The notes below the pieces were generated by a model. The model ran no database searches and had not been told where the DNA came from. It was given only the letters and a program-made list of their open reading frames with translations. From positions 1 to 64,000 of the forward strand of contig JASBVS010000024.1 of NCBI GenBank assembly GCA_029960955.1: 64,000 nucleotides of DNA, written 5' to 3'. This DNA comes from Bacillota bacterium. Its GTDB lineage: Bacteria > Bacillota > Sulfobacillia > JAIMAT01. The position numbers were made by a program, and so were the translations under genes. Positions 17,821-26,646 of the stretch are shown piece by piece; position 1 is the stretch's first letter; every line of letters starts with the position of its first letter.

Positions 17821-19267
17821 GCAGCTGGAAACCGGCCAGGAGCGTGCGCTGACCGCCTGGCTGGAGGCGGTCCGGATCGACGAGGCGGGAGAGCCGCTCT
17901 GGCCGGGCTGGCGCATGCGCAACTCGGCCGTCGGCTTCTACACGGCCGACGGCGAATGCGTCCTGGTCGGCCACCGCAATCCGCCCGCCGGCGCCCATCC
18001 GGTCTTCCTGCGCGGGGAGCGGGTGATCGGCCCCGTGGGCTACACGGTGGAGGCGCCGGCGCGGGTGAAGGGCGGCGCCGCCATCCTGCCCTACCGGAAC
18101 CAGCGGACGGCCTTCCTCCCCGTGGAGTGGAGCGGGGAGGGGAACCAGGATCTGGAGAGCTTCGTCTTCCTCGTGATCCACCAGGCCTTCCATGCCTGGG
18201 CGGGGCGGCTGGGCGTCTCGGTCAACCCCGTCCAGCTGGAGGGAAGCGCGGCCTACCCGGTGGACGATGCGGCCAACAACGCCCTGGGCAACCTGGAGGG
18301 CCTTCTCCTGGCCGACGCCGTCCAGGGGGTCCAGGGGATGCCCCTGGAGCGCTGGGCCCGGGCCTTCGCCCTGGTCCGGCGCGAGCGCCGCGCCTGGATG
18401 GAGGACGAGACCGTCGCCTACGAACAGGCGATGGAGCTGCGCGAGGGGCCGGCCGGCTACGTGGAGTGGAAGGCGATGGAGCGGGTCCGGCAGGGCTACG
18501 AGCCCTCGGCCGTCTTCCGCGAGATCACCGGGCAGGCGGGCTACCTGCACGTGGCGGAGCTCCAGCTGAAGCGGCTGGAGGAGATGCGGCGGATCAACTA
18601 CCTGGGGCGGGGAGCGCTGCGCCGCCGCTTCACCTACAGCGGGCTGGGGATGGCGCTGGTCCTGGAACGGCTGGAACCGGGCTGGCCGGGGCGGATCCTC
18701 CCGGGAGGTCCGAGCCTCGACGACCTGCTGGAGGAGCACGTGACCTTCGACGGGGGGGACGGCGACGAGGCGCTCCTCCGCCAGGTGGAGACGCGGTACG
18801 ACTACGACCACCGCCTCCTGGCCGAGCACGACGCCGCCGACCTGCGCCGCCAGAGGAAGCAGGAGCTGGTCGACCTGGTGCTGCGCGCCCCCGGCACGCT
18901 TCTCATCTTCGACGTCTCCCGCCTCCGCCTGCTCTCGGCGACGCCGCCGACCGAGGGCGAGCGGATCCACGAGGGGCTGACGCTCTACACGCGCAGCGCC
19001 AGCTTCCGGTTCGACGGGGCGCGGCTGGAGGTGAGCGGGCGACCGCTGGTCCACGATCTCCGCGCCGGGCTGCTCGAGGTCAACGTCAGCGGTCGGGTCC
19101 GCCTCTTCGGCGACGAGGAGGAGCTGCCGCCGGGCCGGCCGGCCCTCTTCGAGGAGGGACTCCTCCTGCGCGTGGACGGCCTGGAGGTGGAGGCGGCGCG
19201 GGGCACCGTCCAGTCCAGCGGCGAGGCGCTCTACATCCGGCTGCTTCCCCCGCCCGAGGTGGCGTGA
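17798..19267 (+). CDS. hypothetical gluzincin-like protein with HQxxH site
   Basis: About 489 residues with no signal peptide. Residues 95-235 resemble a zinc-peptidase core: FLVIHQAFHAWAG (His128, His132) and, 84 residues later, MELREGPAGYVEW (Glu216), as in HExxH...E gluzincins. The catalytic Glu position is Gln129 (codon CAG). The C-terminal third (about 385-489) is rich in beta strands. I do not recognise a named family. It may be an inactive peptidase homologue or use another base. The GTG at 17798 has GGGGAG 8 bp upstream and overlaps the spore-protein gene. A Nudix gene follows after 3 bp. Confidence 0.6.
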   Translation: MEAGVLREQLETGQERALTAWLEAVRIDEAGEPLWPGWRMRNSAVGFYTADGECVLVGHRNPPAGAHPVFLRGERVIGPVGYTVEAPARVKGGAAILPYRNQRTAFLPVEWSGEGNQDLESFVFLVIHQAFHAWAGRLGVSVNPVQLEGSAAYPVDDAANNALGNLEGLLLADAVQGVQGMPLERWARAFALVRRERRAWMEDETVAYEQAMELREGPAGYVEWKAMERVRQGYEPSAVFREITGQAGYLHVAELQLKRLEEMRRINYLGRGALRRRFTYSGLGMALVLERLEPGWPGRILPGGPSLDDLLEEHVTFDGGDGDEALLRQVETRYDYDHRLLAEHDAADLRRQRKQELVDLVLRAPGTLLIFDVSRLRLLSATPPTEGERIHEGLTLYTRSASFRFDGARLEVSGRPLVHDLRAGLLEVNVSGRVRLFGDEEELPPGRPALFEEGLLLRVDGLEVEAARGTVQSSGEALYIRLLPPPEVA

Positions 19268-19270
19268 GGG

Positions 19271-19777
19271 GTGCTCTACTGCCCTGCCTGCGGAAGGCGC
19301 CTGCGCTGGCGCCTCCGGGCCCCCGACGACCGCCCGCGCCTGCGCTGCGAAGCCTGCGGCTACGTCTTCTACCTGGATCCCAAGGTGAGCGCCTGCGCCA
19401 TCCCCGTTCGCGACGGGCGGCTCTACCTGCTGCGCCGCGCCATCGACCCGGGCCGCGGGCGATGGGTCTTCCCCGGCGGCTACCTGGAGCGGGGCGAGAC
19501 GGTGGAGTCGGCCGCCCGCCGCGAGACGGAGGAGGAGGTCGGCCTGCGCGTGGAGCTGGAAGGCCTGGTGGGCGTCTACTCCTACGTGGACTCGGTGGTG
19601 GTGACGGTGGTGTACGCCGCCCGCGTCCTGGAGGGGGAGCCCCGGCCGGGCCCGGAGACCTTGGAGATCCGCACCTTCCTGCCCGAGGAGATCCCCTGGT
19701 CGGAGCTGGCCTTCGAGAGCACGGGGGAGGCGCTGCGCGACTGGCTCGGCGGCCGGGGGAGGCGGGGCGGTGCCTGA
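19271..19777 (+). CDS. Nudix hydrolase with N-terminal zinc ribbon
   Basis: 168 residues. The N-terminus has two Cys pairs, CPACG (residues 4-8) and CEACGYVFYLDPK, forming a zinc ribbon as in NudC-like NADH pyrophosphatases. The Nudix box is complete: GGYLERGETVESAARRETEE followed by EVGL. It hydrolyses a nucleoside-diphosphate-linked compound; the substrate is not predictable. GTG start 3 bp after the preceding gene, implying cotranscription. A long hairpin follows. Confidence 0.9.
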   Translation: MLYCPACGRRLRWRLRAPDDRPRLRCEACGYVFYLDPKVSACAIPVRDGRLYLLRRAIDPGRGRWVFPGGYLERGETVESAARRETEEEVGLRVELEGLVGVYSYVDSVVVTVVYAARVLEGEPRPGPETLEIRTFLPEEIPWSELAFESTGEALRDWLGGRGRRGGA

Positions 19778-19799
19778 ACGCGGGGTGGCGCACCGGCGA

Positions 19800-19831
19800 G
19801 GAGGAAGCCCTCCCGGGGGAGGGCTTCCTCC
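19800..19831. terminator. long hairpin between convergent Nudix and SOD genes
   Basis: GGAGGAAGCCCTCCC (19800-19814) is exactly complementary to GGGAGGGCTTCCTCC (19817-19831), giving about 13-14 usable base pairs. It lies between the two converging stop codons and probably terminates both, although no T-run is present. Confidence 0.6.
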
Positions 19832-19844
19832 GCTTCGACGGGGG

Positions 19845-20468
19845 TCAGCGCCAGTCTTCGCCGCGGCCCTGCCGGTGGGCCATGACGTTCAGCTTCTCGA
19901 CCCGCCGGTTGACCACGTCCCAGTCGATGTTCCTCATGAAGGCGTTCAGGTAGTCCTTGCGCGCCGTGCCGTAGTCGATGAAGTAGGCGTGCTCGTAGAC
20001 GTCGAGCACCAGGAGGGGCGAGGCGTCCCAGACCCCCTCGGAGTGGATGTCGGTCAGGTAGTTGTGGAGCTTCCCGTCATCCCAGTCGAAGGCCAGGACG
20101 ACCCAGCCGCGCGCGGACATGCCCAGCGCCAGGAACTCCTTCTGCCAGTTCTCGAAGGAGCCGAAGTCCTCGTTGATCAGCTGGAGGATGGGACCGCCGG
20201 GCTGCCCCGAGCCCTTCTTCAGGTTCCCGAAGTAGCCCTCGTGAAGACGGGCGCCGTTGGTGGCGAAGACCTCTTCCTTCTTCAGCTCCCGGACGAGGCT
20301 GTACGTGGCGTTGGCCTCGTCCAGGTTGACGCTTTTCATCTTCTCCTCGATCTCGTTGGTCTTGTTGACGTAGCCCTTGTAGAGGACGTCGAAGTGCTGG
20401 TCGATCTGCGCCTTGGAGAGCCCGTCCAGCTCCTGGGGCTTCAGCTGCTCCTTGAACTTGCGCGGCAA
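19845..20468 (-). CDS. superoxide dismutase (Fe/Mn type)
   Basis: 207 residues with the four metal ligands of Fe/Mn SOD: His in QIDQHFDVLYKGYV, His in NGARLHEGYFGN, and Asp and His in LDVYEHAYFIDYG. It disproportionates superoxide in the cytosol. The sequence is a divergent subgroup (HFDVLYKGYVNK rather than the usual HHxxYV), so metal preference cannot be stated. The start is a TTG at 20468, 8 bp after GAGGAGG. An overlapping ATG in another frame does not continue this protein. It is divergent from the ornithine cyclodeaminase-like gene. Confidence 0.93.
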   Translation of the reverse strand: MPRKFKEQLKPQELDGLSKAQIDQHFDVLYKGYVNKTNEIEEKMKSVNLDEANATYSLVRELKKEEVFATNGARLHEGYFGNLKKGSGQPGGPILQLINEDFGSFENWQKEFLALGMSARGWVVLAFDWDDGKLHNYLTDIHSEGVWDASPLLVLDVYEHAYFIDYGTARKDYLNAFMRNIDWDVVNRRVEKLNVMAHRQGRGEDWR

Positions 20469-20517
20469 CGCGCATCCCTCCTCACCGGTTTGTGCAATCT
20501 ACCTCGCAGCCTTCCCT

Positions 20518-20532
20518 AGCGCAGATTGCGCT
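20518..20532. promoter_or_regulatory. palindrome in the sod leader
   Basis: AGCGCA-GAT-TGCGCT, perfect 6-bp arms, located in the predicted 5' leader of the SOD transcript. A wider repeat GCAATCT (20494-20500) / AGATTGC (20523-20529) overlaps it. It could be an operator or an mRNA hairpin. Confidence 0.35.
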
Positions 20533-20551
20533 GGGGAAAGCGTCGATTGCC

Positions 20552-20588
20552 AGGACCCATTATGGTCCTTCCTCCCAGTCGCCTGCAA
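20552..20588 (-). promoter_or_regulatory. candidate sod promoter with palindrome over the -10 box
   Basis: On the minus strand TTGCAG (20588-20583), an 18-bp spacer and CATAAT (20564-20559). The -10 box is the centre of AGGACC-CATTAT-GGTCCT (20552-20569, plus strand), a natural repressor-site layout. No regulator is identified. Confidence 0.42.
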
Positions 20589-20709
20589 ACCGGAGCCCGG
20601 CTCCCTCCCGCGCCCCCGGCCGCAAGCCTTGCCGAAGCGGGCGAATCCTTGTCGCGGCAGGAAGCGCACCGCGGAGGGCCAACTTCCGTTGTCGGAGGAG
20701 GCGGTGGAA

Positions 20710-21660
20710 GTGGCCATCTACCTCACCGAGCGCGAGGTCACCGAGATCCTCACCATGGACGAGGCGCTCCAGGCGGTGGAGGAAGCCTTCCGCGCCAAGG
20801 CGGAGGGCGCCGCCGACCACCGCGTCCGCGAACGGCTGCGCGGCGACGGGACCGTGCTCAGCGTCATGCCCGCGGCGCTCCCCGGGAGCGGCGTCATGGG
20901 CCTCAAGACCTACGCCAGCGGCGCCGCCGGCAGCCAGTTCGTCGTCCTCCTCTTCGACGCGCGGAGCGCCGAGCTCCTCGCCGTCATCGAGGCCGACCGC
21001 CTGGGCCAGATGCGGACCGGTGCCGCCTCCGGCCTCGCCACCCGCCTCATGGCCCGCCCCGAGGCCGACCAGCTGGCCGTCCTCGGCGCCGGCTGGCAGG
21101 CACGCTCCCAGATCGAGGCCGTCCTCGCCGTCCGGCCCATCCGCATGGTGCGCGTCTACTCGCTCAGCGCCGACCGCCGCGAGCGGATGGCCGCCGAGGT
21201 GCGCGAGCGGTACGGCGTCGAGGCCGCCGCCGAGGAGAACGCCGAGGCGGCCGTCCGCGGCGCCGACGTGGTGGTGACCGCCACCACGTCCGTCGATCCG
21301 GTCCTGCTCGGCCGCTGGCTGAAGCCCGGCGCCCACGTCAACGCCGTCGGCTCCAACCGTCCCGATCGCGCCGAGGTCGACGCGGAGGCGCTGGAGCGGG
21401 CGGCGGTGGTGGCGGTCGACGACCTGCAGCAGGCGCGCCGCGAGGCGGGCGACTTCCTGCGCGCCTTCGGTCCCGAGGGCGAGGGCTGGGGGCGCGTCGT
21501 CGAGCTGGGCGAGATTCTGGCCGGCCGGGTCGCCGGCCGCCCGTCGCCCGACGCCATCACCCTCTTCGATTCGCTCGGGCTGGGCCTGGAGGACGTGGCC
21601 ACCGCGGCCCGCGTCTTCCGCAAGGCGACCGCCATGGGGGCCGGCCGGCGCCTGGACTGA
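20710..21660 (+). CDS. ornithine cyclodeaminase / mu-crystallin family protein
   Basis: A 316-residue NAD(P)-binding protein. The family signature is LGQMRTGAASGLATRLMARP, followed by the dinucleotide loop VLGAGWQARSQIEAV, then VNAVGSNRPDRAEVD and SPDAITLFDSLGLGLED. Members include ornithine and lysine cyclodeaminases, alanine dehydrogenase and ketimine reductases. The substrate here is undetermined. The GTG at 20710 is preceded by GGAGGAG with 9-bp spacing, which rules against the GTG at 20704. The neighbour is the divergent SOD gene, and no pathway partner is nearby. Confidence 0.9.
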   Translation: MAIYLTEREVTEILTMDEALQAVEEAFRAKAEGAADHRVRERLRGDGTVLSVMPAALPGSGVMGLKTYASGAAGSQFVVLLFDARSAELLAVIEADRLGQMRTGAASGLATRLMARPEADQLAVLGAGWQARSQIEAVLAVRPIRMVRVYSLSADRRERMAAEVRERYGVEAAAEENAEAAVRGADVVVTATTSVDPVLLGRWLKPGAHVNAVGSNRPDRAEVDAEALERAAVVAVDDLQQARREAGDFLRAFGPEGEGWGRVVELGEILAGRVAGRPSPDAITLFDSLGLGLEDVATAARVFRKATAMGAGRRLD

Positions 21661-21706
21661 GCCGGGCCGGACGTCGCACCGTGCCGGGCCGCGCCGGCCG
21701 CGCGGC

Positions 21707-22303
21707 CTACGGCTGCCGGAGATCGTCGGCCAGCGATTCCCACGTCTCGCCGTCGATCACCGCCCGCTCGCGGTAGCGGGGATGGTCGATCTCGACGGCC
21801 ACGCGCCCCTTGCCCTCCAGGAACTGGCGGCTTCCCTCCTCGCCCAGGTGGAAGCGCAGGTAGTGGACGCTGGCCGTCGTCTCCTCGCCCCGCCGCTCCT
21901 TGCTGCGGTGCTCGTCCGGCTCGCCCTGGACGCGCCGGCCGCCGGGCAGGGCCACGAAGACCGACTCCTCGATGCCGGCGAAGCGGTGGAGCTCCTGCCG
22001 GATCAGCGACTGGTCGGGGATCTCGATGAAGAGCGTGGCGCTCAGCTCGTTCCGCTCCGGGATCAGCTGGTTGTAGGTGTCGATCTCTTCCTGGATCTTC
22101 GCGGGGTCGCGCATGCGCTCGGCGCACATCATCTCCTGGACCTGGTAGGCCACCGTCTCCCGGTTCTCGAAGCCGAGCGAGACGCGGTCGCCCACGGTCA
22201 CCCTGCGCCGGTTGCGGAGCGCGATGGCCCTGCGCCGCCTCTCGTCGCGCTCCTTCAGGTACTCGTCCAAGGGCTTGATGTCTTCCATCGTCAGGGGTCG
22301 CAT
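21707..22303 (-). CDS. DUF3501 family protein
   Basis: 198 residues matching the DUF3501 pattern: DIKPLDEYLKERDERRRRAI, VSLGFENRETVAYQVQEM, IDTYNQLIPERNELSATLFIE, and the C-terminal FLEGKGRVAVEIDHP. No catalytic motif is evident. In many bacteria this family sits beside a rubrerythrin and a GlpC-like Fe-S protein, exactly as here, and is thought to serve in peroxide stress. It is the last gene of the perR operon. Confidence 0.88.
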   Translation of the reverse strand: MRPLTMEDIKPLDEYLKERDERRRRAIALRNRRRVTVGDRVSLGFENRETVAYQVQEMMCAERMRDPAKIQEEIDTYNQLIPERNELSATLFIEIPDQSLIRQELHRFAGIEESVFVALPGGRRVQGEPDEHRSKERRGEETTASVHYLRFHLGEEGSRQFLEGKGRVAVEIDHPRYRERAVIDGETWESLADDLRQP

Positions 22304-22328
22304 CGCGGGGTGATCGCCTCCTTCCCGA

Positions 22329-23708
22329 TCAGTCTGTCCGTCCGCCGCTCCCTTCCGCGGCCGCCGGGGCCGGCGCGGCGCCCGGCCGGGCGCCCTCCGC
22401 CGACAGGCCGTAGGCCTCCGCCAGGAGCCGGACCGGGTGACGGACCGTGCGGCCCGTCCCCTCGCTCACGCGCAGCCCGGCCAGCGGGCAGTCGCCGGCC
22501 ACCACGGCCTCCGGCTCCTCCTCCACGCGGCGCAGGAGCGGGCGGGCGACCTTCATGGAGAGCTCGCGGTACTGCGCCTTCAGGCCCCAGGTGCCGTCGA
22601 TGCCGGAGCAGCGCTCGACCAGCGTCACCTCCGCGCCCGTCAGCCGCAGGAGGTCGCGCGACTTGTAGCCGATGTTCTGGACCTTCAGGTGGCAGGGGAG
22701 GTGGTAGACCACCCGCTCCGGAACCTCCTGGAAGTCCGTGGAGAGCTTCCCCTCGCGGTGGAGCTCCATCAGGTACTCGCTCAGGTCCCGCGTCGCCTCG
22801 GCCACGCGCCGGGCGGCCGGGGTGTCGAGGAGCCAGGGGTATTGCTGCTTGAGCGTGTAGCTGCAGGTCGGTCCCGGCGCCACCACCGCGTAGCCTTGGC
22901 GGACCCAGGACTCCAGCTGCGCCACGTTGTACTCGGCGTTCCGCCGGGCGCTCTCGACGTCGCCCCCGTCCAGGAAGGGCATGCCGCAGCAGCGCTGCGG
23001 GGGGACGCGGACCTCGACCCCGTTGTGCTCCAGCACCTGGACGGCGGCCGCGCCCGTCTCCGGCTCGTTGTACTCGACCGTGCAGGTGGTGAAGAGGACG
23101 ACGCGTCCGTTCGTGCCCGGCGCAACCAGCGGCCGGCTGCCGCCGCGTCCGGGCGGGTCGTCCGGCCGGTGGTGCTCCCACCAGACGCGGAAGGGGCGGC
23201 GGCTGTACTCCGGCAGGCGGGCCTCGCGGGCGACGCCCAGCTGCCGCTCCATCAGCGCCCGCACGCCGGCGTTCCGGTTGAGCGCGTTGACCAGCGGGGC
23301 CAGGCGGGTGCCGATCCTTCCCAGGCGGTCGGTGTTCCCCAGGAAGCGGTCCTGCCGCGTCACCCCGCGCTCGTGCGCGCGCACCGCCCGCGCCCAGAGG
23401 ACCACCTGGGGCACGTCGATGGCGTACCGGTGGGGCGGGGTGTAGGGGCACTTCGGGTAGCAGAGGTGGCACTCGTAGCAGAGGTCGACGAACTCGTCGT
23501 AGTCGGCCTGCTCCAGCGCCTTCAGGTCGCCGTCGCCCTTCTCGTCGATCCGGTCCAGCAGGGTGGTGAAGGAGGGGCAGAGGTTGTAGCAGAGACGGCA
23601 GCCGTTGCAGATGTCGAAGATCCGCTCCATCTCGGCCCGGACCGCGGAAGCGTCCCAGAAGCCTTCCTCGTTGGGGGTGGGCAGGTGGACGGCCGTCTCC
23701 TCGCCCAA
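22329..23708 (-). CDS. GlpC/HdrD-like 4Fe-4S and CCG-domain protein
   Basis: 459 residues. Two 4Fe-4S motifs lie near residues 34-90: [11 protein letters not shown] and [11 protein letters not shown] with following CP. The C-terminal half has two cysteine-rich CCG-type domains: [12 protein letters not shown] near residue 240, and a variant second site, YHLPCHLK ... [11 protein letters not shown], where CCG is changed to CSG. Such proteins pass electrons between quinones or thiols and soluble acceptors. In this cluster it probably feeds rubrerythrin. The TTG start at 23708 follows GGAGG by 7 bp. It is in an operon with perR, rubrerythrin and DUF3501. Confidence 0.88.
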   Translation of the reverse strand: MGEETAVHLPTPNEEGFWDASAVRAEMERIFDICNGCRLCYNLCPSFTTLLDRIDEKGDGDLKALEQADYDEFVDLCYECHLCYPKCPYTPPHRYAIDVPQVVLWARAVRAHERGVTRQDRFLGNTDRLGRIGTRLAPLVNALNRNAGVRALMERQLGVAREARLPEYSRRPFRVWWEHHRPDDPPGRGGSRPLVAPGTNGRVVLFTTCTVEYNEPETGAAAVQVLEHNGVEVRVPPQRCCGMPFLDGGDVESARRNAEYNVAQLESWVRQGYAVVAPGPTCSYTLKQQYPWLLDTPAARRVAEATRDLSEYLMELHREGKLSTDFQEVPERVVYHLPCHLKVQNIGYKSRDLLRLTGAEVTLVERCSGIDGTWGLKAQYRELSMKVARPLLRRVEEEPEAVVAGDCPLAGLRVSEGTGRTVRHPVRLLAEAYGLSAEGARPGAAPAPAAAEGSGGRTD

Positions 23709-23778
23709 AGGGTCGCCTCCCTCCTCGCGGACGCCTGCGCTGCGGCGGGGCGGGCAGGACCGCCCCGCCGCGCCGGGA

Positions 23779-24204
<426 letters not shown>

Positions 24205-24220
24205 GACCGCCGACACCTCC

Positions 24221-24736
24221 TCAGGAACTCGTCGCCTCTGCGGACTCCCGCGCCACGCCCTCCCCGTCCTCCGGCGCGACCGCCTCCCGGCGCGCGCAGC
24301 CGGCGCAGAGCCCGCGCAGCACCAGCTCCACCGCCTCCAGGCGGAAGCCCGCAGGGAGCGGGCCGGCGTCGCCCGGAACGGGCCGGCGCTCCGCCGCGCG
24401 CCTCGCCGGCGGCCAGCCGCCGACCGGCACGTCCGCGATGCGGCCGCAGCTGCGGCAGACGGCGTGGGCGTGGGGCGTGGTGTTCAGGTCGTAGTGCAGC
24501 CGGCCGTCGTGGACGTCGACCGCGGAGAGCAGGCCCAGCTCCACCAGCTCGGAGAGGATCTTGTAGACCGTCGCCTCGGAGATCATGGGCTGGCGCCGGC
24601 GGACGAGCTCCGCCACCTGCGGCGCGGCCGGGTGGCGTCCATCCAGCTGCTCCAGCGCCTCCAGGACCGCCTGCCGCTGGGGGGTCAGCCGCCGGCCGGC
24701 CTCCCGCAACGTCGCCACGATGGCCTCTGACCACAC
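24221..24736 (-). CDS. perR: Fur-family transcriptional regulator (PerR-like)
   Basis: About 171 residues. A winged-helix DNA-binding domain (RRLTPQRQAVLEAL ... ISEATVYKILSELVELGL) is followed by the regulatory site DLNTTPHAHAVCRSCG and the C-terminal CAGC, which form the structural Cys4 zinc site. Context with rubrerythrin points to a PerR-type peroxide sensor rather than an iron or zinc sensor. A roughly 30-residue insertion rich in Pro/Arg precedes the last strand. The GTG at 24736 has GGAAGGG upstream. It is probably autoregulated through the palindrome at 24765-24785. Confidence 0.87.
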   Translation of the reverse strand: MWSEAIVATLREAGRRLTPQRQAVLEALEQLDGRHPAAPQVAELVRRRQPMISEATVYKILSELVELGLLSAVDVHDGRLHYDLNTTPHAHAVCRSCGRIADVPVGGWPPARRAAERRPVPGDAGPLPAGFRLEAVELVLRGLCAGCARREAVAPEDGEGVARESAEATSS

Positions 24737-24764
24737 GCCCTTCCACCACCAGAGAAAGAATGCC

Positions 24765-24785
24765 AACCAATAGAGAGTATTGGTT
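24765..24785. promoter_or_regulatory. operator palindrome of the perR operon
   Basis: AACCAATA-GAGAG-TATTGGTT, perfect 8-bp arms, in an AT-rich patch right after the perR promoter (about +4 to +24). Most likely the PerR binding site, though it differs from the Bacillus per box sequence. Confidence 0.7.
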
Positions 24786-24795
24786 AGCAGCCCCT

Positions 24796-24824
24796 AGTTA
24801 ACACAAGCCGTTCCGGAATGTCAA
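24796..24824 (-). promoter_or_regulatory. sigma-A promoter of the perR operon
   Basis: TTGACA (24824-24819, minus strand), 17-bp spacer, TTAACT (24801-24796). It overlaps the end of the dehydratase gene upstream. Confidence 0.7.
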
Positions 24825-25255
24825 GACGTGCCCGGATCGGCTTCCACCGCCTCCACTTCCAGGGTCGCACGGCCCCGCGTCGGCCGGCTTCCGTCGCCCG
24901 GGTCGAGCCAGACCTCCAGCTCCACCTGGCTCCCCCGGCGGGCGGTCACCCGGGCGCGGGCGGTCAGCGGCTGGCCGGGGCGGATCATGCGGGCGAAGCG
25001 GACCTCGAAGGAGCGCACCCAGCCCGCCGGGCCCAGCCAGCGGCCCAGGGCGGCCCCCAGGAGGCCCATGCCCAGCATGCCGTGGATGATCACGCCGTCC
25101 AGCCCGAAGGCCCGCGCCACGCTCTCGTCCAGGTGGATGGGGTTCCGGTCGCCCGACGCCTCGGCGTAGGCCGCCAGCTGCTCGCGGCTGACCGGCCCGG
25201 CCTCGACGGGAGGAAGCTCCTGGCCCACCTCCACCCCGGCCCAGTCCACGCTCAC
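24821..25255 (-). CDS. MaoC-like (R)-hydratase/dehydratase, hot-dog fold subunit
   Basis: 144 residues with the hydratase-2 motif SGDRNPIHLDESVARAFGL followed by GVIIHGMLGMG. The Asp and His of DxNxxH are the catalytic pair. It would hydrate or dehydrate (3R)-hydroxyacyl thioesters. The start GTG overlaps the stop of the preceding hot-dog gene (GTGA), so the two are probably translated together and form a heterodimer, as in mycobacterial HadAB. Confidence 0.85.
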   Translation of the reverse strand: MSVDWAGVEVGQELPPVEAGPVSREQLAAYAEASGDRNPIHLDESVARAFGLDGVIIHGMLGMGLLGAALGRWLGPAGWVRSFEVRFARMIRPGQPLTARARVTARRGSQVELEVWLDPGDGSRPTRGRATLEVEAVEADPGTS

Positions 25256-25680
25256 GCGCCCACCCCCTGGCGGACGACCAGCGTGCTGCACATCCGGAAG
25301 ACCTCCCGGCCGCCCTCGTCGCGGCCCACCATCTCCAGGTCGACCAGCGTCAGCTCGCCCTGCGAGCCCTTCCGCTGCCGCACACCGGCCACCCGCGTGC
25401 GCACCTCCAGCTCCTCGCCGCTGCGCAGCGGGCGCGCGTAGGCGAAGGCCTGCTCGCCGTGGAGGACGCGGCGCAGGTCCAGCTCCAGGCCCGGGATGGG
25501 CTTCTCCCACATGCCGAAGACGATGGGGAAGGTCGGCGGCACCCAGCCGGGATCCTCGCCCCGGGGATCGCCCAGGGCGGCGGCGAAACGGCGGACCGCC
25601 TCCGGCTCGACCCGCACGCGGCGCGGGGGCGACTCGCGGCCCACGAGAGAGGGATCGATCGCGTCACAGGCGCGATCCAA
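25252..25680 (-). CDS. FAS1-like dehydratase N-terminal hot-dog subunit
   Basis: 142 residues. The pattern VEPEAVRRFAAALGD ... VPPTFPIVFG ... VLHGEQAFAYARPLRSGEEL is that of the MaoC N-terminal/HadA-type domain, which lacks the DxNxxH catalytic pair and serves as partner of the active subunit. The TTG start at 25680 follows a GGGGGG run by 5 bp; no ATG or GTG in frame is closer to the domain. It pairs with the following overlapping MaoC-like gene. Confidence 0.8.
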   Translation of the reverse strand: MDRACDAIDPSLVGRESPPRRVRVEPEAVRRFAAALGDPRGEDPGWVPPTFPIVFGMWEKPIPGLELDLRRVLHGEQAFAYARPLRSGEELEVRTRVAGVRQRKGSQGELTLVDLEMVGRDEGGREVFRMCSTLVVRQGVGA

Positions 25681-25701
25681 GGCACCACCCCCCGGAGAGA
25701 A

Positions 25702-25741
25702 TACCAGTTTGCTTCCTTCCGAACCGCTTCCTAAACTGGTA
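25702..25741 (+). promoter_or_regulatory. folE promoter overlapped by an inverted repeat
   Basis: TACCAGTTT (25702-25710) and AAACTGGTA (25733-25741) are perfect 9-bp inverted arms 22 bp apart. Inside them are TTGCTT (25709-25714) and TAAACT (25732-25737) with a 17-bp spacer, so the repeat covers both promoter hexamers of folE. Confidence 0.5.
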
Positions 25742-25768
25742 CGAGTCCCGTGAGGAGGCGGTCGGGAG

Positions 25769-26344
25769 ATGAAGGTGGACCGGGCGAGGATCGCGCGCGC
25801 CGTGCGCGAGATCCTCGAAGCGATAGGCGAGGACCCCGGGCGCGAGGGGCTGCTCGAGACGCCGGAGCGCGTCGCCGACTCCTTTGCGGAGCTCTTCAGC
25901 GACGTGGGCGAGGATCCCGCCGAGCAGATGACGAGCTTCTTCCACGTCGAGCGGGACGACCTGGTGATCGTGCGCGACATCCCCTTCTACTCCATGTGCG
26001 AGCACCACCTGCTGCCCTTCCGCGGAAAGGCGCACGTGGCCTACATCCCCTCCGGCGGGCTGATCACCGGCATCTCCAAGCTGGCGCGGGTGGTGGAGTC
26101 GACGGCCCGCCGGCCGCAGCTCCAGGAGCGGCTGACCGCCCAGGTGGCCGACGCCATCCAGAGGAAGCTCGACCCGAAGGGCGTGCTGGTGGTGGTGGAG
26201 GCGGAGCACCTCTGCATGACCATGCGGGGCATCCGCAAGCCCGGCTCGGTCACCGTCACCTCGGCCGTCCGCGGCGTCTTCGCCGAGCAGGAAGCGACCC
26301 GGAACGAGGCGGTCCACCTCCTCCGCGCCGACGGCTGGAGCTGA
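25769..26344 (+). CDS. folE: GTP cyclohydrolase I
   Basis: 191 residues, full length. Zinc ligands are in [10 protein letters not shown] (Cys77, His80) and EHLCMTMRG (Cys149). The segments [20 protein letters not shown] and [12 protein letters not shown] are characteristic of type IA enzymes. It converts GTP to dihydroneopterin triphosphate for folate. GGAGG precedes the ATG. It has its own promoter embedded in an inverted repeat and is followed by a small gene. Confidence 0.96.
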   Translation: MKVDRARIARAVREILEAIGEDPGREGLLETPERVADSFAELFSDVGEDPAEQMTSFFHVERDDLVIVRDIPFYSMCEHHLLPFRGKAHVAYIPSGGLITGISKLARVVESTARRPQLQERLTAQVADAIQRKLDPKGVLVVVEAEHLCMTMRGIRKPGSVTVTSAVRGVFAEQEATRNEAVHLLRADGWS

Positions 26345-26360
26345 CCGGGGGGATCGGGGG

Positions 26361-26642
26361 ATGGACGGACGGCCGACGCTGGACGAGCTCTACACGGAGC
26401 TGGCCATGGAGGAGCCGCTCGACCTGGAGGCCTTCCTGGAGCGGGTGGCCGCGGGCGAGTGGGGCGCCTACTCGCGCGAGGAGATCGGCGCCTTCCTGGA
26501 CGGGGTGGAGGTGCGGACCGCCGGCAACATCCGGCTCAAGGCCGAGGAGGGCGGCGACTGGGCCCGCCGCGCGCGGGAGGCGGAGGAGGAGGCGCTGGAA
26601 CGGCTGCGGGCGCTGCGCGAGCGGTACGCCCCCGGCACCTGA
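26361..26642 (+). CDS. hypothetical acidic protein downstream of folE
   Basis: 93 residues, acidic, mostly predicted helical. It has YTELAMEEPLDLEAFLERVAAGEWGAY at the start (family unknown) and a coiled-coil-like end (ARRAREAEEEALERLRALRE). It begins 16 bp after folE with a GGGGGATCGGGGG purine run upstream and ends 4 bp before the convergent SDR gene, so it is likely cotranscribed with folE. I do not recognise it. Confidence 0.6.
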   Translation: MDGRPTLDELYTELAMEEPLDLEAFLERVAAGEWGAYSREEIGAFLDGVEVRTAGNIRLKAEEGGDWARRAREAEEEALERLRALRERYAPGT

Positions 26643-26646
26643 GCGG

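Noticed and set aside
26361-26642. The small gene after folE as a known folate-pathway protein
   Set aside because: No folate-enzyme motif; only its position suggests a link.
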